Assembly (NCBI GenBank): GCA_008360955.1
Contig: LUCM01010405.1
Span: 62,001 to 126,000 of the forward strand
DNA: 64,000 bases
Reading direction: 5' to 3'
Origin: Fasciolopsis buskii
Lineage: Eukaryota; Platyhelminthes; Trematoda; Plagiorchiida; Fasciolidae
A program made the translations under genes and the position numbers. A model generated the notes under the pieces. It did not search any database. It saw nothing but the letters and a program-made list of their open reading frames with translations, and was not told where the DNA came from. Positions 36,791 through 48,128 of the stretch are shown here, one piece after another (position 1 is the stretch's first letter; every line of letters starts with the position of its first letter).

Positions 36791-37689
36791 CGGGATTGGC
36801 AAACGAAAAATTAAATAGACAGGCCGTTGGGTGCAGTTAATCGTGAAAAGAGACAAATAGATTGATTGTGATGACAGTGTACAATTTAATGGCGTCAAAG
36901 CTGTTTGTCACACTTTAATCTCAGGTAAAAATCAGCAAAATTGTTAGGCGGGGATCGTGTCCAGGTAAGGTCTCCAGAAAAACTCGGCAAGTGTTTCTGA
37001 CTAGGAAAAAGCTGCATAGTTGTAATGGCTATCACAAAAACACCATAATTAACTAAGAAAACGGGGAGACAGTTCACTGCAAGGAGCGGTGTAACGCATT
37101 CCCTCAACTCTTATCGATCATGCCATGTTGACTAGTGCTGACAAGTTTTTGGTCCACAAGATATGTGCCGAGCTGCTTTTAACTCGAGCGCATCATGACT
37201 CTAGAGACAATCGTGCATGCTTGGTTGGTCTATAATTTACAGGAGAGAAGTAGTGAACCTTTCTCATGCATGAGAATTATGGTGGACGTTTACCTTTGCA
37301 GGAGAAACAAACAGGACAAGGGAAGGGAGTGGCGAATCAGTCTTTATTTTACGCTGGCCGCCAGAATTTCTGTATGAAGTTAGTAGCCTAGAATAAAAAT
37401 CGGCTGGGGTTTCCCCTTCTCATTTCCGTTCCCGAGGTACCGGATCATCCAGGATCTACATCATTGCTCCTGCATAACCCCCAACTTAGGACCCCTTGAC
37501 TAGTCGGCTCCTTTGATTAAACACAACTTCCGAATATCCCTGCACATAAAGGCACTAGACTTGCGGACAGGAATTGTTTAAACAAGACCGTCGGCATCAG
37601 CCTGATAATCTTCTATCACTCCAAGCGTCCACTGGATTCCGTTCGTTGTTTCTGTGGCTACTAGGACCAAGTCAATGTTTTCAAAGTTC
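36791..37689. other. No gene recognised
   Basis: Short frames on both strands without motifs, between LINE F and LINE D. Confidence 0.4.
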
Positions 37690-37919
37690 CCTTGGTGCGC
37701 CTCATGACTAGTACCCTACCATTCCGTGGCATCCTATTTCTTTATTTCTGCTGTCGGACATTTGGTTCGATTACTTTCTCCGCTCAACGCTGCAATCGCT
37801 TGGAATTAAGTAAGTTCAAAAACCGCATCGTTTCTCTACAGACACTGGTGTCCCGTATTGCTGCAACTCAACGATCTTCTCACCGATCTGAAAGAGGCGT
37901 TCGTGTTGGCTGGCAGGCA

Positions 37920-38600
37920 GCTTCTAAATACACTCTTCCAGCCGAGGTGTCCATTCCGGCATTGTTGCGTATCAACATCTGCTTCCTGCCCTCGAAAATG
38001 TCTGATCTGGCCCTCGAAATTCAATCACCCATCCGTACTCACATTTGTGTTATCTGCGTAAAAGAATCGTGGCTGAACCCGGATACTGCTGATTCACTCG
38101 TGTCGATAGACAGCTTCAGACTTCAACGTCATTCCAGAGTTTCGAACAAGAAAAAAGACTGGAGGCCGTGTGGAAACATGTATAAACTCCGTCTGGTCTG
38201 GCACGTCCGAATGTACTTATAAGCACTCACTAAACGGAATTGGCTGTCTCGTGACAGTGTTATCCCCGGTTTTCTCGCCTTACTAGCACTACTATAAACA
38301 AGTTATCCATGGCCCGTTTTAGCTTGCAACAAAGTATCACAGCTTTTCGATTCTTTTTCAGTATTTATAGTTCTTCTTGAGGATAATCCGTATATATTTT
38401 TTAGGCGATTTTAACCATGCGTCTACCTTACTGCTAACCCCGTTTGATTTGACTGATCTCTGCGTTTCCCTCAAAGAATGTGGTTCCATTTTGAACAGTT
38501 ATTACCAACCGCTCCGACCTATTTGCCTTGAAACTGCGTGCTCCAATTTCAAGCTGCGATCATTCTTTGCTTTTCTAAGGTCCGAAATATACTCTTGCTA
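37920..38600 (+). pseudogene. Element D: endonuclease domain
   Basis: In the frame open from 37,692 to 38,222 the block INICFLPSKMSDLALEIQS is the LINE endonuclease start (N-x-x-S-L-x-x-K). It is followed by VCVKESWLNPDTADS-type sequence, with the catalytic Glu present, and by a segment (SIDSFRLQRHSRVSNKK) matching the IPGYxLxRxDR region. A shifted frame continues CTYKHSLNGIGCLVTV near 38,210-38,260. The catalytic GDFN is intact as LGDFNHAS at about 38,402-38,425 and ends in a 74-codon frame reaching 38,601. No SDH box was found. Confidence 0.75.
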
Positions 38601-38839
38601 GGCCTTCCGTTCCTTCGTGCGAACAAATCAAATCTGAATTCGCCTCCCTAACCTTTCACGAGGCAACCTTTTTCTTCTTCAGAAATCCATTCCTTTCGCA
38701 TTTGCCTGTTTCTCTTTAGAACTCCCTGTTTAATGACAATGTCAAACTGTTCACAAAGACAACCAGCGCAATGTTTGATATCTGTTGTCCCTTAGAAACA
38801 CTTTGTTTCAAATAGCCGTATCTCCACCCAGAAGCTGGA

Positions 38840-39228
38840 ATATTTAAGACGACGCAAGGAGAATTTCTACAAATCTCGTATTAACTCAAGCTTGCAGTAC
38901 ATTTCCAACCAAATAAAGGCGGAAATCCAAAGAACCGACGTGACATTCATCAGCCAACTAATAAATGGTAACAACAACAGATTTTTATGGCAAGGTATTC
39001 ATTTGATATTTGAGGATAAGAAAAAAGATGCAAAAACTTATGTACATGTCGACAGCATCAATTGAGCTTTCATTATACCCTTATACCGCGGTCAGATTTC
39101 ATGAAAATTCTATGTTTTCACCGGTTCTTTTCTCTACTAACATCAGCGACTTATCAACCAGCTCCCCTTGTGATGCGTTTATGTATGCTGATGATATCAC
39201 ACTCTCAAGCCGTTTCGAACATCGGTGA
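38840..39228 (+). pseudogene. Element D: connector and RT catalytic segment
   Basis: A basic connector (EYLRRRKENFYKSRINSSLQ, near 38,835-38,895, then ISNQIKAEIQRT) is followed near 39,110-39,220 by FSPVLFSTNISDLS and FMYADDITLSS. The YADD catalytic box is intact at 39,184-39,195, preceded by the usual SP-x-LF-x-x-x-I-x-DL helix. The first two-thirds of the RT (motifs 0 to A) are missing, so this is an internal deletion. Sequence beyond about 39,400 no longer aligns. Confidence 0.8.
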
Positions 39229-39679
39229 TTTTTGAAGTTTCTCGAACAATCTATATTCTGTTTACGGTCTTTCTGTACGAGCTGGTTTAAATCTCAGCAT
39301 ATCTTAATGGATCCGACGCTTGTTCTCTTCCTCGGTCGGCCTACCTATCCGATACGTGTTTCAACAGCTGAAAATATTTGGCCGGGTTTTATTCTGTGAA
39401 ATTTCTAAGTTAATACTGAGAAAAACCAGAAGTGGACCTTTCACTCATCTACCTATGTAAGGACTCCCCATAGAATGAGTCAGGTCGCGGTTTGGACCTT
39501 TGCTGAATTCGTTTCTCTAGCTTTACCATGTTTGTCCACCTATCGTTTGGTAGATAACCCTGCTTTTCAGAAAAATTCCACATATTTTTCTGCATATTGC
39601 TTGTGCTCCAGTTTTGTCTCTTTTACATATTCCTTTTTTCAATCAAATTGGCTTTTAACACCATGCCACAGGCAAACCG

Positions 39680-40830
39680 TGTAAAATTACTACCAAGAGA
39701 AAAGGCAGGCCATGTTCTGTACCTAAATTGCAAGTAAGAAACTGCTCGGTAAAGCTAGTTGATGTATTTTATGAAACAAATAAGAAACTCGAAGACTTGG
39801 AGAAACGATTGATCAGTACTCTTACCCAGCTGACTTCAGCTGCTGCAGTGATCACCAAGCTGGCTCCACCCTCCCATCTCACCGAGCCTTCGTTACACCC
39901 CTCCTAATACGACGTTGCTGGAGCTTATCGATTACGTGATTCAGTGTCCTATGAATCACTTAGACGTAACCGGAACAGACATATTGCTGTAATCTCTAAT
40001 ATTCCAGGTCACCAACCACTGGAAAAGGTCGAAGGAACCATATTGAATGCGTGCAACATGGATCGCCATCCTAGTGATTGTGTGAGGATAAGAAAAACAG
40101 ATCCAACGAAAATCCTGCCCGCTCGTGATAGAATTCCCTGACAAAAAAGTCGCCCGTCAATTCATCAGGAAAAAATACCATTGCTGTAAATACCCTGTGC
40201 AAAACTATAAGGATTTCGGGGCTAAAGCACCGCTCCAACGTGAGGTGCTTCGTCTCCAAAAAGGGAGCACCCCGCCTTCCCCCCAGGCGTGCAAATCTTT
40301 AAGTCCCTCTGCTATCCTCCTACAACATCGAACGCATGTTCACGATCACAAACCTCAAATCTCCCTCTTAAACTTGAAGTTGACTTAGATAAGTCAATCT
40401 CCTTCCCGCCATCCAAACTCCATGTAAAAAATTGCACTTTGAACCGTCCACTTCAGCGTGCATATCCCCACTGCATTTCGCTACAATCCCATCTTCAAAA
40501 TCCCAGAGGAAGTCTGCAAATGAGGTGGTCGGTATGGTAAGAGCATCCAGCCTGCTTGCTCTACCCGCCAGCCCTAAAGCTGATCCTATTATTCCTCTCG
40601 CCCGTAGATCCCAACCCACCCAATGCACTCCAAAATTGTCGCCGAAAGGGACGATACCGGTGGTATTTACGCCCAGGAGGCCAAAACACACCCAGTATTA
40701 CACAACTAAAAAAGCTGACCCAAAGTGCAGCTTCTCTTTAGTAAATAAACTAACAACCCTTAGAACTTCATACCTTTCGAGATATCAAAGGCAGACTAAA
40801 TCCTTCAAGTCCTCTGGTTTCCACCTTTGA
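39680..40830 (+). pseudogene. Element C: ORF1
   Basis: Starts with a basic stretch and a short coiled coil (VFYETNKKLEDLEKRLISTL, near 39,757-39,820). The RRM-like strand follows (RHIAVISNIPGHQPLEKVE, 39,970-40,030). Next come a DRHPSDCVRIRKTDP segment and, after a frameshift at about 40,140, FPDKKVARQFIRKKY. The layout (coiled coil, RRM-like, basic C-terminal part, proline-rich tail) is that of CR1/L1-type ORF1 nucleic-acid chaperones. Several frames must be joined, so it is not expressible as one protein. Confidence 0.65.
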
Positions 40831-41411
40831 CACCAGTTTCCCCTACATGGACAACTATTTGGCTAAACTCTTATACCCCCTCCACCTTATACGGACACCG
40901 TCAGGTACCAATCCATCCCGCTCTACCTAGACCCACACCAAACTCAAGAGATGCTACCCAACATACAACGGAACAAAGTGTATCTCAAACTCGAAAAACG
41001 TGTGAACTATAGATCAAGTTTACTGGCTCCCCCTGATTACCGGTATCTCCCATATACCCTAAAAAGTCCCCCATTTCACAACTGTGAGCCGTTTCTGTCA
41101 AACCCTTTTTTCTCTTTAGACTTCTCCCCTCCTTCCCCACCTTCCATGCAAATGGCCCACCCTGCTCTCCCTATGTAAATAAATGTGGGTTGGTAAATAT
41201 GACCATATCGGAAGTGTCCCGTGTGACTGAATGCAATGCGCACGGATTACATTACTCCGGTCCACGAGTGAACCACCCACCAGAAGTCATGCTAAACCCG
41301 CCCGACAGATCATCTACCGTTCGCTTCCAGTCACGCTGCCCTTGGCCGACGATTCCCCATTGAAATCATGCAACACTCCTCTAGTTAAAGGAGGCCCCAA
41401 ATGAAACAAAA

Positions 41412-42171
41412 TTGGTTGAACCTAAGAATGTTGATTATCCCCAACACGGTCAACAAACAGGAAACCGAGCTTTATTCACAATGACACCAATCAGCGGAAA
41501 GGGCTCTTTAGGAAAAGTTCCGCTCCTTTTGGTAAATGCACGCTCTGTGTTAAAGAAAATTAAATATACCCGTCTTCTGACACTCTCGTCAAACTTTGAT
41601 TTCATGCTTATCACCGAGATGTGGCTCAATACCCTCACCCCTGACAGCCCCATAATAATTCCCGGCTATAAAGCCTTTAGGAAAAGCCTTGAAGCCCAGC
41701 TTGGAGGTGACTGCTTGTCTACATTAGCGAGTCTATAACAGCTAATTTGTGCTAGGAGACCATATTAAATACAATCCAAGGTTGCGTTCGGGTTGGAGTT
41801 GAGATGGGCAATGAAACCCTTCTTGTTGGGTGCGTCTACTTCCCCTAAGTTCTTTCCAAAACGACTTTTTGATGATAACACAACAAATGAATACTGCTTT
41901 CGACCTGCCAGGTCCCAAGCTTCTCGCTGGAGATTTCAATGCACCTGATATATGCTGGTCCACGCTTTCCGCCCCAAATTACTTGCTTCCTTTCCTTGAA
42001 AGCACCCATCATGGCGGCTGGACCCAACACGTAACTAATCCAACAAGAAACCTCAATGTTCTTGACTTGATATTTACGATAGGCTTAATAGATGCTCAAA
42101 ATTCTACTGAATCTAGTTTACCTGGGTGTGGTCATATGCCTGTTAGCTGCTCATCTACATTGCCCTCCTGA
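41412..42171 (+). pseudogene. Element C: ORF2 endonuclease domain
   Basis: LLLVNARSVLKKIKYTRLL (near 41,524-41,580) is the N-terminal strand with the conserved Asn. ITEMWLNTLTPDS (near 41,610) holds the catalytic Glu in a TE-M-W version of TE-x-W. IIIPGYKAFRK follows. Reading is lost at the GGG turn and returns near 41,850; LLAGDFNAPDICWS has an intact GDFN at 41,929-41,940. HHGGWTQHVTNPTRNLNVLD (42,007-42,066) is the CR1 signature. The catalytic SDH is changed to CGH near 42,128, so nicking activity is lost. Confidence 0.85.
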
Positions 42172-42499
42172 ATAGGTACGCCTTACCTAACTTAAGGTCG
42201 TATTTCAGAGCTGACTGGAATCGCCTACCTACTCTAGTTTGCAATTCAAACTGGGACGCATTTTTTCTATCAACACAAGTACAACCTACCGCTGATCAGT
42301 TCCACCCCAACCTGCACAAGTGCCTTGAATCCATTACTCCGCCCCACACGTTAAGCATGCCGCCCAAAAGAACTTATCGTGACAGAATAACCTGTAAGCT
42401 CGTTAAACTCCAGCTGGCCTTTTCTAAGACCAAAGGTTTTTCGTTGTTTCTGCAAATAAGTCGATTAACCAAAACTCTAGAAACAGTGCTAGACCATAG

Positions 42500-43110
42500 A
42501 AGCAAAGAGCAGGAGTAGCAAGCTTTAAATCAGCCGAACCCAGACGCAACACTGGCAGAATTGCTTAAACGCAAAACTACTTATGGGTTCTCACTTTCTC
42601 AAGTCCCATATATTAGTCAAAACGACATTTATCTAAGCAACCCACAGGAGGCTGCAGATTCTGTTGGTGAATTCTTTGCATCTGCTGTGATTAACGATAC
42701 TAATCCCCCTACCCCATGCCAACCTCGTTGTACTCAACAGTTGTATTTCTTCCGAAGGACGTAGCCCAGATGTTGGAAAGAACCAAAATTGGCTACCACT
42801 CTGGACCTGCTTCATTACCTTAGGCTTTTCTCGCATTAGGTGGGAGCGGTGTCCCTATTTTGTTGGCAAACATCTTCAACCTGTCCATTCAGTGCCGCAC
42901 CTTCCCGTCACAGTGGAAAACCTGTATGATTATGCCCGTTCGCAAAAAGGGTACACGCTATGACCCTGCAAACTGCCGCCCAGTAAGCCGCGCCCCTGTA
43001 GTTTGCAGATTCACGGAACGCCTTATCAAGACTAGTCTTATAGCCTAGCTTCTGGAACATAAACTTAATCGTGGACAGCAGGGCTTCTTTCGTCAGAAAA
43101 CCTGCGCTAC
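42500..43110 (+). pseudogene. Element C: RT start, truncated
   Basis: From 42,561: LLKRKTTYGFSLSQVPYIS and AADSVGEFFAS (connector). Then LANIFNLSIQCRTFPSQWKT (42,863-42,922), MIMPVRKKGTRYDPANCRPV and RFTERLI, the RT finger blocks. It breaks off within GQQGFFRQKTCAT, the step before catalytic motif A. No YADD is present. Confidence 0.8.
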
Positions 43111-43111
43111 T

Positions 43112-43123
43112 TAATAATAATAA
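43112..43123 (+). repeat. (TAA)4, at the break in element C
   Basis: Read on the minus strand this is (TTA)4, the kind of short tandem tail that ends many LINEs and SINEs. It begins within two bases of the point where element C is cut, suggesting the 3' end of another insertion lying on the minus strand to the right. Confidence 0.6.
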
Positions 43124-43820
43124 TGATATTCGTATATTTCTCGGAAAGTTCGAAAGGCATGCTTGGTTGCATGATCAAATGTTACAGAGGTATTGCAAGT
43201 TACCTTGAACAAGCAGATGAACATTTGGGTACGAAATGAGAAGAAATAGCAAAACTGGCATATCAAGAAGAGCAAAGTGTTTATACGCACCAACGACGCG
43301 TATCGCAGATGCGGAGTTCAACTGGACCTTGGTGGCGGGCGTGGGGGTGTCTGCAGTATTCGGATTTAATGGGTCTATAAAATGGACATCATTGTTGAAA
43401 ATGTCATAAAGAAAATCTCCGAAGACCTTTAGTGCAAGGCAAAAACTTGTCAAAACAGACCAAAACAGCTGGTGGCAACAGTATTATTGGCCTATAGATA
43501 CCATTGATCCTGGAGCCAAGAAAATGGTCAAAAGCCTTTTGAAAATGCGGAAGGACGAAGAACACTGGCTAATTATTGTTCAAAGACATGACCAATGGAA
43601 ATGTCGTCGGCATTGAGGAGTGAGGATTGACATGATATGCTTGAATGATATATATTTAACGCTGGTAAGCCAGCGTGGAACAAAAACGGGTTTATTCGCT
43701 CCTTTGTTTGCGTTTGCGGGATTAGCTGATAGGGATTACCGTCATGCTGATAGCCGTGATTGCTGAGGCGATGATTGGGGTGATTTTCGCAGTAGACGCT
43801 GGTAGCGGCATCTGGAACAG
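43124..43820. other. Unassigned sequence 5' of the duplicated repeat
   Basis: No recognised protein. It may be the body of the minus-strand insertion suggested by the (TAA)4 tail, or part of the same repeat family as the copies that follow. Confidence 0.35.
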
Positions 43821-44434
43821 GGATCTAAATGTGAGTGCATTCGTGGCAATTGGATGTCAACGTGGTGGGAATGTTAAACACGGGCGGGCTAATTCAGCAG
43901 TAAATCTGTGCAATCGGGATGACTTGTCCGCTCAAAGAGTCGCAGGATTTGTGGATCACGTTATGTGGCCTCGATACTTTGGCAGACTTGCAACGTTGGT
44001 GATTCATGAGGGTTAGAAGCAACGTCCACTTAATCGCGGCCGTGGAGCAGGCCGTATTTGCCCGCTCTGGAAGAGTTGATCTAAGCCTTGGGTCAGCTTG
44101 TTTTCGCGGTGTGTTGAGACGTGCGAAGATGGGGCCAGAAACTGGATGGTAGACCCTTGACGAGACACGAGTGCAAACCCACACAACTGGAAAGGGAAAA
44201 AGGAGAGGTGGCATTCTAGAGGTATTCCAGCTGAAGGTCATGGTGCGTGCAAACCAAAGAACGAGACATGATGAATGTTTAGTAGAAAGAGGTATCAGAT
44301 TATGCCGAATTTCTTGCTTGGAACGTTCTAATTGTCAAATTCATGCACAAGCGAGGGTTTGGATTGGGACATTAGATATCACTTTGGGAGTAAACGAGAA
44401 TGTGGTGTGAGTATTTGCTTCTTTATATACCTCG
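43821..44434. repeat. Direct repeat, copy 1 (about 614 bp)
   Basis: Matches 44,455-45,059 along its whole length in the same orientation, with scattered substitutions and small indels. Shared landmarks are GGATCTAA at the start, ATTGGATGTCAACGTGGT, GTGGCCTCGATACTTTGGCA, and TATATACCT at the end. Short frames on both strands are shared by the copies, but none resembles a known protein. The family is unknown to me. It ends one base before an N. Confidence 0.85.
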
Positions 44435-44454
44435 NAGATGTGTATAAGAGACAG
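44435..44454 (+). other. N plus 19-bp Tn5 mosaic end: sequencing-adaptor artefact
   Basis: After a single N at 44,435, bases 44,436-44,454 are AGATGTGTATAAGAGACAG, the hyperactive Tn5 transposase mosaic end used in Nextera libraries. It lies exactly at the junction between the two repeat copies. A 19-base exact match next to an N is best explained by adaptor left in a read and built into the assembly. Confidence 0.93.
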
Positions 44455-45059
44455 GGATCTAAGTGAGGGTGCTTTCGTGGCCATTGGATGTCAACGTGGT
44501 AGGAATGTTGGACACGGTTGGGCACTGCCAGCAGTAAATCCGTGCAATCGGAAGGACTTGTCTGCTCCAAGACTCACAGGCTTTGTGGCTCACGTTTTGT
44601 GGCCTCGATACTTTGGCAGACTTGCAACCTTGGTGATTCACGAGGGTTGGAAGCAATGTCCACTTCACCGCGGCCGTGGAGCAGATCGTATTTATCCGTC
44701 CCGGGATAGGTGATCTAAGCCTTGGGTCAGCTTGTTTTCACGGTGTGTTGAGACGTGCGAGGATGGGGCCAGAAACTGAATGGTAGACTCTGGGCAAGAT
44801 ACGAATGCAACCGCACATAACTGAAACGGAAAATGGGGGAGATAGCAGTCTGGAGGTATTCCAGCTGAGGGTTATGGTGCATGCAAATCGAAGAACGAGA
44901 CGTGATGAATGTTATGCAGAATGAGGTATCAGTTTATGCCGAATTTCTTGCTTAGAATGGTCTAATTGTTAAACGCATGCAGAAGAAAGGGTTTAGATTG
45001 GGACATTAAATATTAGTTTGAGAGTAAGTGAGAATGTGATGTGTCTTCTTATATACCTG
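44455..45059. repeat. Direct repeat, copy 2 (about 605 bp)
   Basis: Begins at the base after the mosaic end and ends in TATATACCTGG. Differs from copy 1 by many single-base changes, so the copies are diverged paralogues or alleles and not one read used twice. The following 200 bp up to element E are unassigned. Confidence 0.85.
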
Positions 45060-45269
45060 GCTACATGCGCACCAAACGAGATGGAAAGTCAGGTAAGAAA
45101 TTGAACTGGCTTCTTTCATTGACAAAGTTTTCTTCCTATACCTACAATGATTTTTACTTGCGGAAACTACTGGGAATAAAATATGGTCAGGCCTTGTTGA
45201 GTGGGTTGATATATGACTTCGAGCGTTATATTCAGTCAACACCCTAGGGCCGATTCATAGGCTGTTTCT

Positions 45270-46592
45270 ATTGGAGTGTAAGGATCATGCATGTTTAGCA
45301 AGTTTTGTATGGTTATTGCCTTCCTAATTTAGTTTTTAAAGGAGACGGAGGCAGGAGAGGTCATCCTTATATGTAGGGGTAGTTTATTCCACAGGGAGGA
45401 ATGTTTGATGATGAAGTTTTTCCCAAGCGCTGTCCTCGACATGGGAACTAAAACCAAGAACTCAGCTCAACGCAAGCCATAAGAAAAGTTATTTCTTACC
45501 TGGAGTGCAGAGATGCACATATTTTCACGAATAATCCCACGAAAAAGAAGATGTTGATGTGAACTTGACACAGCCATAAGGGATCGAGGTGTGTTTTTAT
45601 GCAACGTTCCATTTAGTCTAGCGAGGAAGAGTAGCCCAGAAGTCGTTTTGTGAATGTTCGTTGAACATTCTCAATCTCCAGTCTGTCACTCTGCCGCATC
45701 TTAGAACACACGATGGAACAGTAGTCCAGGATAGGTCTTACGTTCGTTTTATGTATTAACAACTTGCCTTCCTGGTCTCTAAAATTTCTGCGCACCAACC
45801 CAATTATTGTGCCAGCTTTTGCAACTTGTTTCAGGGTGTGTTCTGAGAAGTTGAATGTGCTGGAGTAAGGCAAACCCAGGTCTCTCACAGTGGGAGAGGA
45901 AGGAATGACTTCTTGGTTAACCTCAAAGATTCCTGTAGGAAGCTGGCATTTTTATGCGAGTAGGCTGCTTTTGTGGGCCGAGAATTTCATTTTGCACCAT
46001 GAATCAAGCGATAGTAGATCATTTTCACATTATATATTATGTTGCTGGTGTCACGAGGGGGAAAAGTGTATACGATTTCTATATCCTCTGCAAACAGAAA
46101 AGGAATACCATGCCTTAGGATGTGAAAAATATCGTTGATATACAGCAGAGACAATGTTGCATTCTGGAGGCCAAATAGGAGGAGAACCAAGCCAAAAGGG
46201 GGGGTTATACCGTAGCTGTTGACTTTCATGTGAAGCTTGCGATTGGATAGGGGATCAAAAGACTTTGCCATATTTAAGAAAACCACAAGCACCGACTTTC
46301 CGTCGTTGGAAGCCTTCGTCACCGTGTCCGAGAATCAGTCATGCACGTAGAACATGATTTACTTCGAAGGAAACCATGTTGGCCGGCGTTAATGAGGTCA
46401 CGATCTAATAAGTAATTTGTTAAATTTTGTTATTCTTTCCATAATGCGAGAGAAAATTGGGGTGTGATTGATGGGTCTGTAATTAGATGGCTCTTGCATT
46501 GAACTGTTTTTGTGAATCGGGACGATGACCGAAGTTTTCCATTGGTGGGGAAAAGTGCCACAATTTAAGGACAAATTAAATAGATTGGACAA
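45270..46592 (-). pseudogene. Element E: RT and C-terminal domain
   Basis: Finger blocks NLFNLSLNCGTFPHQWKTSV and VPIHKN near 46,590-46,500, then NYRPI and, after a shift, GQHGFLRSKSC near 46,370. Motif A reads VVFLNMAKSFD (near 46,285-46,255), with the catalytic Asp of FLD changed to Asn. The catalytic YADD reads FAED at 46,083-46,094. A gap in the palm is likely. The post-RT part reads GLPYSSTFNFSEHTLKQVAK, IGLVRRNF, RPILDYCSIV and RLEIENVQRTFTKRL in the frame 45,888-45,613, the standard CR1 thumb. The tail (GKNFIIKHSSLWNKLP) ends near 45,280. No polyadenylation-type tail was seen. Confidence 0.85.
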
Positions 46593-47110
46593 AAGTATAT
46601 GAATGTTTGTAACCCAAACTTGAAGAGGGCTGGGGGAAGGTCGTCCGGTTGAACGCGGAAAGACGGTTTCACCTTTGACAGTAATGGTTTGACGTCACTT
46701 GGGTGAAAAGAGAATCTTGGAGGGGAAGCAGCGGAGACTGGCTGAATGTCCGGCATAATGGTTTTGTCATCAGCTGTCATAGAGGCGGCGAAATAATCAG
46801 TGAACACCTCTGAAATCATTAGAGGGTCATTTGCGCATGCGCTCCTGAATATGACTGATGTTATGTGCGTACTAGGCAGGGAGTTGTCAGTTATCAGTAG
46901 TTTTGCCAGTGCTGCAGCCTTGTTGGCAGAGTGCAACGCTTGAAGTTCCTTCTTTTGAGGAGAATCAAAAAGTGTCTTGATCTCCCTAAAGAGATGGTTT
47001 ATTTGCAATATCAGAGTAAACTCTTTTGTTCTTTTGAATGTTTTCTGGATTAAAGAAAATATTTTTTTGGACGCTCCAGGGTGCCCAACCTTGTTGGGAT
47101 CGTGCCACAC
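46565..47110 (-). pseudogene. Element E: endonuclease-RT connector (181-codon frame)
   Basis: A continuous 181-codon frame with helical, basic composition (REIKTLFDSPQKKELQALHS), then EVFTDYFAASMT and VKPLLSKVKPS, which match the connector helix and the first RT helix in CR1 ORF2. It ends in FKFGLQTFIYF, just before the finger block found in the next frame (SNLFNLSLNCGTFPHQW). Confidence 0.75.
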
Positions 47111-47252
47111 TGGGATGAAGTGATTAGATCAGGGCACACACTTAGAGTTGCGTAAAATTGGTTAGTGGCCAGTTGGGGTCCAACGATAGAAAGAAACTCT
47201 CCCAAATTTGGCTACGAATTATGGAGAGAAGATGGCGCCATTAGGCTCTTTG

Positions 47253-48128
47253 TTATGGTTTATTGGAAGCTGATGAGGAGATAACGGGCATCGAAACTGA
47301 GAACTTGCAAATAATTTGGGACGGGTCATATCCGAGTAAATTTTGTCTCTGGATGTAAGCACCTGTGTTATGCCAGTTGTGAAAATAAGATCTAGAATAC
47401 TGTCGGCTCTTGTGAGTAATGAAACATGCTGTGTTCACCGACTCAGTCGTACGCGGGAAACAAACGCAGAAAGGTACTTTGGGGAGGAGAAAGATGACCA
47501 ACTAATCCCTGGGGCGTTAAAGTCGCCCGCTAATAGCTTAGGGCCTGGAAGGTTGGCGGCCGCGTTGAGCGCGTCAATCAGTGGCAAAAATTCTGACTGA
47601 TGCATACTAGGGGACGGTAGATGCAACTGATCAGTAAGTCCTGATGCCCGATAGCCACAGTCAGCCAGATAGAATCTTTCAGGTTATTAAAGGTAGGATG
47701 ATTGTACCATGAGGCTGAGAGGGTGTCTCTTGTGTATATGAGACAGCCTCCCCCGAGTTTATTTATCCTGTCTTTCCTAAAAGCATTGTAACCAATTAAA
47801 GCAATGTCTCTGTCGGGGGTACTGTCGGTCAGCCATGTCTCAGTGATAAGAATGAAATCATACTACGTGTATACACCAACAGGCGCAGCATGTGCACCTT
47901 ATATAGTATCGAGCGAGCACTTAATATTAACGATGAAAATGGCTCAGTAGTATTGGCATGTGAATGTGGATAACTAGAGTAAATGTCATCATGGACGTAT
48001 GATTTTATTTGGGGTGAAAAGTCATTGCGAGACAAGCAAGGAAGAACGGATGTTAGTGGTAAGGCCTTTGGGTGCTCACGTCCCGTCACGGCTGATTCAT
48101 AAGCCACGGTAGGTTCCAACCTGTTCAT
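47253..48128 (-). pseudogene. Element E: ORF2 endonuclease domain
   Basis: Order on the minus strand: SLILSARSILYKVHMLRLL near 47,930; LITETWLTDSTPDRDIALIG near 47,850-47,790, with the catalytic Glu in an intact TETW box; GGGCLIYTRDTLSASWYNH near 47,740; an ISCIYRP strand near 47,635; LLAGDFNAPGISWS with GDFN intact at 47,516-47,527; then, in other frames, ILDLIFTTGIT. The SDH region is degraded. At least three frame changes. The endonuclease would nick target DNA in a working copy. Confidence 0.82.

Larger units (their letters stand above)
37690..39400 (+). mobile_element. CR1/L2-type LINE fossil with intact YADD box (element D)
   Basis: Plus strand. Endonuclease and RT blocks are present in order, but the protein has lost most of its middle: only about 350 bp separate the GDFN region from the C-terminal part of the connector, and the RT goes almost straight to the catalytic box. 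Motif wording differs from elements C, E and F, so it is another LINE lineage (L2/Rex or a separate CR1 branch). It lies directly upstream of element C in the same direction. Confidence 0.75.
39660..43110 (+). mobile_element. CR1-like LINE, 3' part replaced (element C)
   Basis: Plus strand: ORF1 (39,680-40,830), spacer (40,830-41,400), ORF2 endonuclease (41,412-42,171), connector (42,176-42,560), first part of RT (42,561-43,110). Reading stops exactly at 43,110, where a (TAA)4 run begins. Everything 3' of the RT finger region is missing. Many frameshifts. It faces element E, which has the same architecture. Confidence 0.82.

Noticed and set aside
43744..44016. 90-codon frame and its counterpart at 44,438-44,713 as a conserved gene
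   Set aside because: Both lie in the duplicated repeat, and sharing is explained by duplication. Copy 1 has an in-frame stop where copy 2 reads on, and no family motif is seen.
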